Below are positions 17,943 to 26,295 of a DNA stretch of 43,557 nucleotides, in pieces. Numbering within the stretch: position 1 is the first letter of the stretch; the number at the start of each line of letters is the position of its first letter. The notes under the pieces are model-generated. The model was not told the DNA's origin. It searched no databases and saw only the letters and a list, made by a program, of their open reading frames with translations. The DNA comes from an uncultured Clostridia bacterium (GTDB lineage: Bacteria; Bacillota; Clostridia; UBA1381), in the NCBI GenBank assembly GCA_934476675.1, contig CAKSOE010000027.1:1-43557 (forward strand), written 5' to 3'. The position numbers were made by a program, and so were the translations under genes.

Positions 17943-19787
17943 ATGAAAAAATTATTATCAATGGTTCTGGCATTATTCATTGCTTTGTCGGCAACGGCAG
18001 CGATTGCAGCCGCAGAGGAAAACGCTCCGACAACATCGCAGGATGTCTATGGATGGATTGAAGAAACTCCTTACAAGGATGAGGGGAATGGCATTTACGA
18101 TACTGTAAATGTTGTAGAGGATACTACTTATGGCAAGGCACTGGAATTTATTAAACAATCGGACAAAAATACAAGCAGAAGATTGCTCATTTCGCAAAAT
18201 GTTTCACCGAGTAAGCTTATAGACGGACATACATACACATTGGAATTTGCATATAATGTTCCTGAGACAACAGATAAATTTTGGATTTCAGCCGGATTTT
18301 CGACACATGATAACAATAAGAGAACGCAGCCGATAAGTATCGACCATCAAGGAAAAGGTTGGGAAAAGGGAGACATAAGCATTGTATACAACGAAACCAA
18401 TTTTTCAAACAGCGGAAATTTAGGCAGAATCATACCGGTTTATTTGCTTGTACAGGAGCCGGCGAGATTTAAAATAGCAGATGTGAAGCTATATGATAAT
18501 GCAGATGAAAACAAAACGAATCTGCTTGTAAACGGCGATTTTTCGGATACGGCAGACAGTCACAAAAACAGCTATTCTTATGGTTGGGATGTTTTTAACT
18601 CGAAGAAAATGTTTGATGAAACAACAGGAGAGGTTTTTGATGAAGTATCATTTGTGGCAGAAGATGATACATATTCAAATATAATAAGAATTAATAAAAA
18701 GAGCGAAAAAATATCGAACAGCTTTTTCGGAATTGAGCAGACAATACCGCAGGAAAAATTGATAAGCGGACATACGTATGTATTTGAATGTGATATGAAG
18801 CTTGCTGATTCATCGTCGGGTACCGTAAGAGTATCTCCTCTTAACCAAGAGAGAAACGGAAGCAACTGTGTAGGCTGGCATCATTATAGCACATGGGAAT
18901 ATACCTATACATCGGGAGATATGTGGACGGCATTCCGCTGTATAGATATTCCGACAGATTTGTATCTTGCAAATATAAGCGTTTATGATAAGGCGGACGC
19001 AAATAAGACAAATCTGCTTGTAAACGGTGATTTTTCATATAGAGAAGAGGATAATTCGGAGTGCCTTTATAATTGGATAACGGTAGATAATGGGCATGAA
19101 GAAGATAGCGTAAGTGTAGTTGATAATATTGTGTACGGAAAAGCATTGCTGATTGACAAGCAGTCGTCATCAGACAGAAAACAGGTTGGAGTATATGCTC
19201 AAATACCCCAGAACAAATTAGTATCGGGACATACTTATACAATTGAATATATGGCGAAAATGGAGCCTAAATATCAGCATTATGGAAAGACAGGCTGGTG
19301 GGCGAAGGATAGTTTTTCAGAGCTTTACTGGTCAAATGTTACCTCTTGGAAAAAATATACCAATGATATAACATATACGTCCGGAGTGCTTGAACCGGTA
19401 TTTCTGGTAAACGGACTTGCGGGCCGCATGTGGATTGCAGATGTGAAAGTGTATGACGCAGCAGATGCAGATAAGACTAATATTTTGGTAAATGGTGATT
19501 TTCACGGGCTTCCGGATTCTGATGTTCAGTTTGAGGCAAACGCAGAGGGCGTAGTTGCAAAAATTATCTCGAAAAATGAAGCATATGATATTTTGATGAT
19601 GTATGCTATCTATCAGGGCAATAAGCTTGAAAATGTAAGGGTATATCCAATGAGCGTTGAGGCTTCCGATGAAATTCAGGAATTCCCAATGTACCCGGAT
19701 GTGTGGGGCGACGGATATTCAACAAAAGCATTTTTGTGGAGGGCAGATAATCTCATACCGTTAGCTGATGCAATAGATATAGAATAG
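17943..19787 (+). CDS. Secreted protein with three tandem carbohydrate-binding-like modules
   Basis: A 614-aa exported protein without catalytic domain. Signal peptide about 1-24 (AIAAAEE). Three modules of about 160 residues end at about 200, 364 and 520, each closing with a (T)NLLVNGDF-type motif and each containing a GHTY strand (DGHTYTLEF, SGHTYVFEC, SGHTYTIEY). A C-terminal domain (about 525-614) ends in FLWRADNLIPLAD, a small domain that recurs at the end of the next protein. Likely a surface glycan-capture protein. Nucleotides 18195-19294 are identical to 22720-23819 in the next gene. The start is supported by AAAGGATG upstream. Confidence 0.75.
   Translation: MKKLLSMVLALFIALSATAAIAAAEENAPTTSQDVYGWIEETPYKDEGNGIYDTVNVVEDTTYGKALEFIKQSDKNTSRRLLISQNVSPSKLIDGHTYTLEFAYNVPETTDKFWISAGFSTHDNNKRTQPISIDHQGKGWEKGDISIVYNETNFSNSGNLGRIIPVYLLVQEPARFKIADVKLYDNADENKTNLLVNGDFSDTADSHKNSYSYGWDVFNSKKMFDETTGEVFDEVSFVAEDDTYSNIIRINKKSEKISNSFFGIEQTIPQEKLISGHTYVFECDMKLADSSSGTVRVSPLNQERNGSNCVGWHHYSTWEYTYTSGDMWTAFRCIDIPTDLYLANISVYDKADANKTNLLVNGDFSYREEDNSECLYNWITVDNGHEEDSVSVVDNIVYGKALLIDKQSSSDRKQVGVYAQIPQNKLVSGHTYTIEYMAKMEPKYQHYGKTGWWAKDSFSELYWSNVTSWKKYTNDITYTSGVLEPVFLVNGLAGRMWIADVKVYDAADADKTNILVNGDFHGLPDSDVQFEANAEGVVAKIISKNEAYDILMMYAIYQGNKLENVRVYPMSVEASDEIQEFPMYPDVWGDGYSTKAFLWRADNLIPLADAIDIE
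18195..19294 (+). repeat. 1,100-bp identical repeat, copy 1
   Basis: On line-by-line reading this block shows no mismatch to 22720-23819 (offset 4,525). It spans most of the first, all of the second and most of the third carbohydrate-binding-like module. Weaker similarity continues outwards from about 18027 to 19505. The flanking similarity carries silent and coding changes and a 9-base length difference. Confidence 0.92.
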
Positions 19788-19794
19788 CCTATTT

Positions 19795-19841
19795 AAGGGA
19801 CGAATATTTTGTGGATTGATATAGCAAAATATTCGTCCTTT
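19795..19841 (+). terminator. Long hairpin after the three-module gene (terminator or processing site)
   Basis: AAGGGACGAATATTTTG (19795-19811) pairs with CAAAATATTCGTCCTTT (19825-19841) through 17 bp with one G-U pair and a 13-base loop. It begins seven bases after the stop codon. There is no clean T-tract after the stem, so it may act as a partial terminator or mRNA stabiliser that lowers expression of the downstream genes. Confidence 0.6.
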
Positions 19842-19920
19842 GAGAAATAGCATATTTGGTGCGGCAAGTGACAGAGTATTACTTATTATTGTTTTTGTGT
19901 TATAAAGAGGAGGAAAAAAG

Positions 19921-22900
19921 TTGAAAAAGTTTTTAATTGCATGTTGTCTGGCAGTTTTTTTCTCAACGACAAGTGTGGTATTTGCAGATGATATATTTAC
20001 ACCTGTTGCGGAATCTCTTGCTGAGATAGATAATCTTATTTTAAGCTGTAATCAAAATGGATTACCATGCGATTTGCAAAAGGCAAATGCTGAAATTATC
20101 CGTGATTATATCGAAATTGGAAGAGAAGATATAGAATTAAATTCAGCACGTGCAGAATATTCGGCGGACAAGCTCTCCGATTTGGCGTCAAAAACAAAGG
20201 CAGAGCTTGAAAACATTATAACTAATAATAGCGGCGAGGCTATACCGAGTTACACCGGGACAAAGATTGTTTCGGATAAATTAAATTTTAAAACTGCCGG
20301 TAATACTATGTTTTTCAGCGGACATCTTGTATTTGAACCGCATATTGCATCGGATATGAAACGTATCGGATCAAATATCTATGCGTGGGAAATGGGACCG
20401 AGGGATACTATTGTGCAGGAGGGAACTTTTCTTCCTTCATGGAGCTTGGAAAAAACGGGCGATAGCGAGGCTGTATCTGTTGAGACCGACAGAACGCAGG
20501 CATACACCGGAGAAACAAGCTTGAAATTATCTTGTTCTACGCCTCTTGCCAATGGTAATAAAGCAACTGTTTCACAGGATATTTATGTAAAACCGAACAA
20601 GACTTATGTTGTAAAGCTTTATTTAAAGGGAATGGAAACTCGCGGAAATACTTTAATGTTGGGTGACACGCAGAAAACTTTACCGAACGGGACTTTTGAC
20701 TGGCAGCCTAAGACCTATGAAGTAACAACCGGGGAAAATCAACAAAAGCTTGAATTTAAAATAATTACACAGAGCCTGACAACAGCTTTGTGGGTGGATA
20801 ATATAAGTGTAACCGAAAAAGGAAGAGAATACAATCAAATCAATAACGGAGATTTTGAAACTGTTACATGGCCTGATGGCGGATTTCTGGAAAATCAGGG
20901 CGTTATGGGGTATATAAAAGCAGTTATGGAAGAAGCAAAGGACGATGGTATTTCGGTTATGCTGCTTATGTCTCCGCACTATATTCCCGACTGGTTCTGG
21001 GAAAACTATCCCGATGCATATTGTTATCAGGAAGGATTTTTAAAAGGAGATGTGACAAACAATACATATAAAGAATTTATCAAGACTCATGTTCAGGCGC
21101 TGGCGAAAGCAGCGGATTTCACTAATTTACACAGTTTAATACTCAGCAACGAGCCTATATACAATACACAGTATTATACGAACGGAAAACAGATTTTTAA
21201 AGATAAATTTATAGAGTATCTGAAAAATAAATATAACTCCTCAAGTGATGTGTATATTCCTTATCAAATGAGAAAAAATTGGGGAATAACAGAATCAAAT
21301 TATAAGTGGTCAAGCGTTACCTTGTCAACAGGTACATCAGCAAATACCATAGCGGCAACCGGAAAGTTTTGGGATTGGATGGAATTCAATAATAAAATTT
21401 TTACTGATTTTCATAAATGGATTGCTGATATGGTTCATGAGGTGGATAAGGATATTCCGGTTCACACAAAGATAAACAGTACGGTATTTAACAGAGAAAA
21501 GCTGAATAAGGGAATAGACACAGAAGAAATGTACAGTTATCTTGATTATAACGGTTTTGATGGCGGAATGAATTTTGAAAGTGAAAGAAAAGGATATTTA
21601 TATATTCGGATGGCGGAAGATTTTGCAAATTCTATTTCGGAAAAACCAATTGTAAACAGTGAGAATCATATTCTTCCCGATGGTTGTACAGATTATTCGG
21701 ATAAGCATGCATTGATTGCGGGGGCTGATTTATGGCAGGGATTTATTCATGGACGAACAGCTTCGGCTGCCTGGGTTTGGAGAAAGTCTTCTGCTTCGCC
21801 GTATAATAACAGTATTACGTATCGTCCTGATGTAATAGCTGCCACAGTGGAAAAAACAATGCAGGCAAATAAAAATGCAGCAAGTCTTGAAAAATTACAG
21901 AATGCAGACAGAATTTTCTATATTCTGTACTCTGATGCGGCAATCTTATATTCCGGAGACGCTTATTTAAACAGTTGTTATAATGCTTATGAAGCATTGT
22001 GGAGGACGGGACAGCGAGCATCATTTATTACCGAAAAGCAGATTGCAGACGGAAAGCTGAGTAACGATAAAATACTTGTGATACCGTCAACAGCAAATAT
22101 AAATGAAATTGCAGTTGAGAAACTGAATTCATTTACAGGCAGAAGTGTTGTTGTGGGGGATATTCCGAATAAGAATGAATATAATCTTGCTGTTAATCTT
22201 AATTTGAAAAATTTTGTGAAAGCATCAGATGATGTTAACGGAATAAGCAGTATATTTGAAACAATACTTGCAGAGAAAAACATTCCTGAAATAACACTAA
22301 GAGATTCAGACGGGAATCTGCTGGACATGACGGATATACGTACTGTGACGGATGAGAACGGAATATTGATTAATGCGTGTAACAATACATGGACAGAAAA
22401 GGAAAATATATCTGTCTATTATGCCGGAAAAAAATTAAATAAATTAAAAGACGAATTGAATAATTGCAGTATATCATCGGAGTTTAATCTTTCTCCGTTT
22501 GTACCTGTTTTGTTAAGAATTGATAAAAACAATATGAGTTTGCCGACAACATCGCAGGATATCTATGGTTGGATTGAAGAACCTCCTTATAAAGATGAAG
22601 AAAACGACATTTATGATACTGTAAATATTGTGGAAGATGCGACCTATGGCAAGGCATTGGAATTTATTAAGCAATCGGAAAAAAATGATACGGACGCAAG
22701 AAAACGCCTGGCAGTATTTCAAAATGTTTCACCGAGTAAGCTTATAGACGGACATACATACACATTGGAATTTGCATATAATGTTCCTGAGACAACAGAT
22801 AAATTTTGGATTTCAGCCGGATTTTCGACACATGATAACAATAAGAGAACGCAGCCGATAAGTATCGACCATCAAGGAAAAGGTTGGGAAAAGGGAGACA

Positions 22901-24312
22901 TAAGCATTGTATACAACGAAACCAATTTTTCAAACAGCGGAAATTTAGGCAGAATCATACCGGTTTATTTGCTTGTACAGGAGCCGGCGAGATTTAAAAT
23001 AGCAGATGTGAAGCTATATGATAATGCAGATGAAAACAAAACGAATCTGCTTGTAAACGGCGATTTTTCGGATACGGCAGACAGTCACAAAAACAGCTAT
23101 TCTTATGGTTGGGATGTTTTTAACTCGAAGAAAATGTTTGATGAAACAACAGGAGAGGTTTTTGATGAAGTATCATTTGTGGCAGAAGATGATACATATT
23201 CAAATATAATAAGAATTAATAAAAAGAGCGAAAAAATATCGAACAGCTTTTTCGGAATTGAGCAGACAATACCGCAGGAAAAATTGATAAGCGGACATAC
23301 GTATGTATTTGAATGTGATATGAAGCTTGCTGATTCATCGTCGGGTACCGTAAGAGTATCTCCTCTTAACCAAGAGAGAAACGGAAGCAACTGTGTAGGC
23401 TGGCATCATTATAGCACATGGGAATATACCTATACATCGGGAGATATGTGGACGGCATTCCGCTGTATAGATATTCCGACAGATTTGTATCTTGCAAATA
23501 TAAGCGTTTATGATAAGGCGGACGCAAATAAGACAAATCTGCTTGTAAACGGTGATTTTTCATATAGAGAAGAGGATAATTCGGAGTGCCTTTATAATTG
23601 GATAACGGTAGATAATGGGCATGAAGAAGATAGCGTAAGTGTAGTTGATAATATTGTGTACGGAAAAGCATTGCTGATTGACAAGCAGTCGTCATCAGAC
23701 AGAAAACAGGTTGGAGTATATGCTCAAATACCCCAGAACAAATTAGTATCGGGACATACTTATACAATTGAATATATGGCGAAAATGGAGCCTAAATATC
23801 AGCATTATGGAAAGACAGGTTGGTGGGCGAAGGATAGTTTTTCAGAGCTTTACGGAAATAATGTTACATCTTGGAGAAAGTATACTAATGATATAACATA
23901 TACGTCCGGAGTGCTTGAACCGGTATTTCTGGTAAACGGACTTGCGGGTCGTATGTGGATTGCAGATGTAAAGGTGTATGATACAGCAGATGCCGATAAG
24001 ACTAACATTTTGGTAAATGGTGATTTCTATGGCTTGCAAACATTAGAAATTAAATTTTTCCTGAATGGAGACAGAATACAAGCAGAATTCCCCGGAAACA
24101 GTGCTTATAAAGATATTATGATAGCATACGCAGTTTATCGGGGCAATGTTCTTGAGGAGGTTCACTTGACAAAGAAAACATTACAGCAAAGCGATAAAGC
24201 ACAAAAAATTTATGTTTATCCAAAAATCTGTGATGATGGGTACACTGAAAAAGCTTTTTTGTGGGAACTGAATACAATGGAGCCATTGAGTGAGCCGATT
24301 ATAATTAAGTAA
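19921..24312 (+). CDS. Giant secreted glycoside hydrolase, clan GH-A (GH42-like) with three C-terminal binding modules
   Basis: A 1,463-aa exported enzyme and paralogue of the one at 14259. TTG start with GAGGAGG upstream. Signal peptide about 1-22. A helical spacer (30-100) matches that of the paralogue. The barrel starts near 125 (FFSGHLVFEPH), is interrupted by a CBM4/9-like insert (about 175-315) and resumes with LLMSPHYIPDWFW. The likely acid/base is Glu411 in LSNEPIY and the likely nucleophile Glu581 in VNSENH, with AAWVWRK and ITYRPD behind. A Rossmann-like domain follows (about 660-760). From about 875 come three ~160-residue modules nearly identical to the neighbouring gene, then the small domain ending FLWELNTMEPLSE. 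Role: surface cleavage of the target glycan; substrate unknown. Confidence 0.75.
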   Translation: MKKFLIACCLAVFFSTTSVVFADDIFTPVAESLAEIDNLILSCNQNGLPCDLQKANAEIIRDYIEIGREDIELNSARAEYSADKLSDLASKTKAELENIITNNSGEAIPSYTGTKIVSDKLNFKTAGNTMFFSGHLVFEPHIASDMKRIGSNIYAWEMGPRDTIVQEGTFLPSWSLEKTGDSEAVSVETDRTQAYTGETSLKLSCSTPLANGNKATVSQDIYVKPNKTYVVKLYLKGMETRGNTLMLGDTQKTLPNGTFDWQPKTYEVTTGENQQKLEFKIITQSLTTALWVDNISVTEKGREYNQINNGDFETVTWPDGGFLENQGVMGYIKAVMEEAKDDGISVMLLMSPHYIPDWFWENYPDAYCYQEGFLKGDVTNNTYKEFIKTHVQALAKAADFTNLHSLILSNEPIYNTQYYTNGKQIFKDKFIEYLKNKYNSSSDVYIPYQMRKNWGITESNYKWSSVTLSTGTSANTIAATGKFWDWMEFNNKIFTDFHKWIADMVHEVDKDIPVHTKINSTVFNREKLNKGIDTEEMYSYLDYNGFDGGMNFESERKGYLYIRMAEDFANSISEKPIVNSENHILPDGCTDYSDKHALIAGADLWQGFIHGRTASAAWVWRKSSASPYNNSITYRPDVIAATVEKTMQANKNAASLEKLQNADRIFYILYSDAAILYSGDAYLNSCYNAYEALWRTGQRASFITEKQIADGKLSNDKILVIPSTANINEIAVEKLNSFTGRSVVVGDIPNKNEYNLAVNLNLKNFVKASDDVNGISSIFETILAEKNIPEITLRDSDGNLLDMTDIRTVTDENGILINACNNTWTEKENISVYYAGKKLNKLKDELNNCSISSEFNLSPFVPVLLRIDKNNMSLPTTSQDIYGWIEEPPYKDEENDIYDTVNIVEDATYGKALEFIKQSEKNDTDARKRLAVFQNVSPSKLIDGHTYTLEFAYNVPETTDKFWISAGFSTHDNNKRTQPISIDHQGKGWEKGDISIVYNETNFSNSGNLGRIIPVYLLVQEPARFKIADVKLYDNADENKTNLLVNGDFSDTADSHKNSYSYGWDVFNSKKMFDETTGEVFDEVSFVAEDDTYSNIIRINKKSEKISNSFFGIEQTIPQEKLISGHTYVFECDMKLADSSSGTVRVSPLNQERNGSNCVGWHHYSTWEYTYTSGDMWTAFRCIDIPTDLYLANISVYDKADANKTNLLVNGDFSYREEDNSECLYNWITVDNGHEEDSVSVVDNIVYGKALLIDKQSSSDRKQVGVYAQIPQNKLVSGHTYTIEYMAKMEPKYQHYGKTGWWAKDSFSELYGNNVTSWRKYTNDITYTSGVLEPVFLVNGLAGRMWIADVKVYDTADADKTNILVNGDFYGLQTLEIKFFLNGDRIQAEFPGNSAYKDIMIAYAVYRGNVLEEVHLTKKTLQQSDKAQKIYVYPKICDDGYTEKAFLWELNTMEPLSEPIIIK
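22720..23819 (+). repeat. 1,100-bp identical repeat, copy 2
   Basis: Second copy of the block at 18195-19294, same orientation and frame, here fused behind the glycosidase. No mismatch was seen between the copies; the first difference downstream is C19295 against T23820. Confidence 0.92.
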
Positions 24313-24332
24313 TTAGGAATAGGTGTTTTATT

Positions 24333-25433
24333 ATGGTAAAGATTCACATAAACAAAATTAAAGGAGAATATAACGGGAAAGAATGTTTTGTACATGCAAG
24401 GATGTGTGCGGTAAATGAACAATACTGGCTGATGACCATGCAAAAGTTATATGTTCATGGAAGTGATTTGTTTTCACCGTTGTATGTATCAATAAGCAGG
24501 GATGGCGGAAAAAATTGGTCAAAGCCACAGCCGGATAATGCGTTTGTTCTGAAAAGTGAGAATAATATGGAAATTGTCGGATGCGATGCAACTTTGTTGA
24601 CTCATAAAAAAACGGGAAAGGCAATTATCACGGGATGCGTGGCTTGCTATGGTGAAAATGGTACGGAGCCTATTTGGGATGCTGCCAATAAAACATTTTA
24701 TTCTGTTTTTGATAGTGAAACAGAGAAATTTAAACCCATTAAATTTATAGACATTCCATCTGAGTATAGTTTCAGATGCTGCAATCCGGGCTGCTCGCAA
24801 TTTATAGAAGATGAAAACGGAGACTTACTGATACCGGTAAATGTATCGAAAACGGAAGACATATATTTTGTTACAATGGTGATGAAGTGTGGTTTTGATG
24901 GGGAAAATATATTCTTTAAAGAATTTGGAAGTGAACTTGAATTTAATAATTCACGTGGTCTGTATGAACCTTCCATATGTAAGTTCGAAGATAAGTATTA
25001 CCTGACGTTAAGGAATGATGAGTACGCATTATACGCTGTCAGTGATGATGGATTGCATTTTTCCGAACCTCAGTTTTGGAAATGGGATACAGATGAGATT
25101 TTACCGTCATATAATACGCAGCAACATTGGCTTATATGCGGTAATAAGCTGCATTTGGTTTATACAAGAAAAGCCGGAAACAATGATCATGTGTTCAGGC
25201 ACAGAGCACCGCTGTTTATGGCGGAAGTAGATACTAAAACTATGAGAATTCTGCGCCACACTGAGCAGATTGTTGCCCCGGAAAGAGGAGCAAGACTCGG
25301 GAATTTCGGGGTGAGTTTTATAAACGAACAATTTTCGGTTATTACTGTGGCAGAGTGGATGCAGCCGGCAGGATGCGAAAAATACGGAAGTGATAATTCG
25401 ATTTATGTTACTTCCGTAATGGATGAAGTTTAA
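24333..25433 (+). CDS. Sialidase-like beta-propeller protein, no signal peptide
   Basis: A 366-aa protein of the BNR/sialidase type. An Asp-box, SRDGGKNW (55-62), lies in the first blades, and Arg/Glu-containing strands (FVHARM near 21, GLYEPSICKF near 210, APERGARLGNFG near 320) recur as in six-bladed propellers. There is no export signal, so it would act on imported sugars. Family members include exo-sialidases and enzymes for related keto-acid sugars, but also non-sialidase propellers. The aldolase downstream fits a keto-acid sugar, yet the activity is inferred. It starts 20 bp after the giant glycosidase. Confidence 0.65.
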   Translation: MVKIHINKIKGEYNGKECFVHARMCAVNEQYWLMTMQKLYVHGSDLFSPLYVSISRDGGKNWSKPQPDNAFVLKSENNMEIVGCDATLLTHKKTGKAIITGCVACYGENGTEPIWDAANKTFYSVFDSETEKFKPIKFIDIPSEYSFRCCNPGCSQFIEDENGDLLIPVNVSKTEDIYFVTMVMKCGFDGENIFFKEFGSELEFNNSRGLYEPSICKFEDKYYLTLRNDEYALYAVSDDGLHFSEPQFWKWDTDEILPSYNTQQHWLICGNKLHLVYTRKAGNNDHVFRHRAPLFMAEVDTKTMRILRHTEQIVAPERGARLGNFGVSFINEQFSVITVAEWMQPAGCEKYGSDNSIYVTSVMDEV

Positions 25434-25456
25434 ATAAATTAGCGGAGTTGAGAATT

Positions 25457-26284
25457 ATGTTATTGATGCGATACCCACAAGGGAAAACGAAAGCCGTTAC
25501 ATTAAGTTATGATGACGGAATTACACAGGATATACGTTTAATAGAAATCATGCAGAAAAACGGATTAAAGGGGACATTCAATGTTAATGCCGGTCTGATT
25601 TCGGAAAATGATACAGCGTGCGGAAAAATGAGTAGCAGTCAAATGTCAAAGTTGTATTCAAGTACAGGAAATGAGGTGGCGATACATACTTACAGTCATT
25701 CACACCTTGAAGATTTATCTTATGACATGGTAAGAACGGAAATTATAAAAGACAGGGAAGGAATAGAAAAAATATTCGGTACAATTGTCAGAGGAATGGC
25801 ATATCCATACGGAACCTTTAATGAAGAAGTTATCCAATGTGCAAAAAGCTGCGGAATAATCTATGCACGAACAACAATTTCAACCGAGAACTTTTTGCTT
25901 CCGCATGAGTGGCTTAAGCTTAATCCGACGTGTCATCATAATAATCCGAATTTATTTGGACTGGTAAAAAGATTTTTATCGGATCAAAGGAGTGACTACA
26001 GCGATCCATGCATCTTATTTTACCTGTGGGGACACAGCTATGAATTCGACAGAGATGATAATTGGGACAGAATAGAAAAGTTTGCCGAAAAAATCGGAGG
26101 ACATGAAGATATATGGTATGCAACCAATGTCGAAATATGCGAATATATCAAAGCATATCGCAGCTTGATTTATTCGGCTGACGGAATGATAGTCAAAAAT
26201 CCGACTTCTGTAGGTGTTTGGGTGGCAAAAAACGAAAAAATTACAGAACTAAAACCGGGCGAAACAGTTTATTTTAGTGAATAG
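25457..26284 (+). CDS. Polysaccharide/chitooligosaccharide-type deacetylase (CE4/NodB fold)
   Basis: A 275-aa metal-dependent deacetylase without signal peptide. Motif 1 is LSYDDG with Asp19 (base) and Asp20 (metal). Motif 2 is HTYSH with His77 and His81, completing the Asp-His-His metal site. Motif 3 is AYPYGTFN. It would remove N- or O-acetyl groups from an imported oligosaccharide. The start at 25457 is preferred over the TTG at 25448, since GCGGAG is nine bases upstream of it. It sits between the propeller protein and a glycosidase in the cytoplasmic part of the locus. Confidence 0.85.
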   Translation: MLLMRYPQGKTKAVTLSYDDGITQDIRLIEIMQKNGLKGTFNVNAGLISENDTACGKMSSSQMSKLYSSTGNEVAIHTYSHSHLEDLSYDMVRTEIIKDREGIEKIFGTIVRGMAYPYGTFNEEVIQCAKSCGIIYARTTISTENFLLPHEWLKLNPTCHHNNPNLFGLVKRFLSDQRSDYSDPCILFYLWGHSYEFDRDDNWDRIEKFAEKIGGHEDIWYATNVEICEYIKAYRSLIYSADGMIVKNPTSVGVWVAKNEKITELKPGETVYFSE

Positions 26285-26295
26285 GAGCAATATTA

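Noticed and set aside
18217..23767. Pairs of identical antisense frames (for example 18841-19242 and 23366-23767)
   Set aside because: They are opposite-strand shadows of the duplicated binding modules. Their identity reflects the 1,100-bp repeat, not separate genes.
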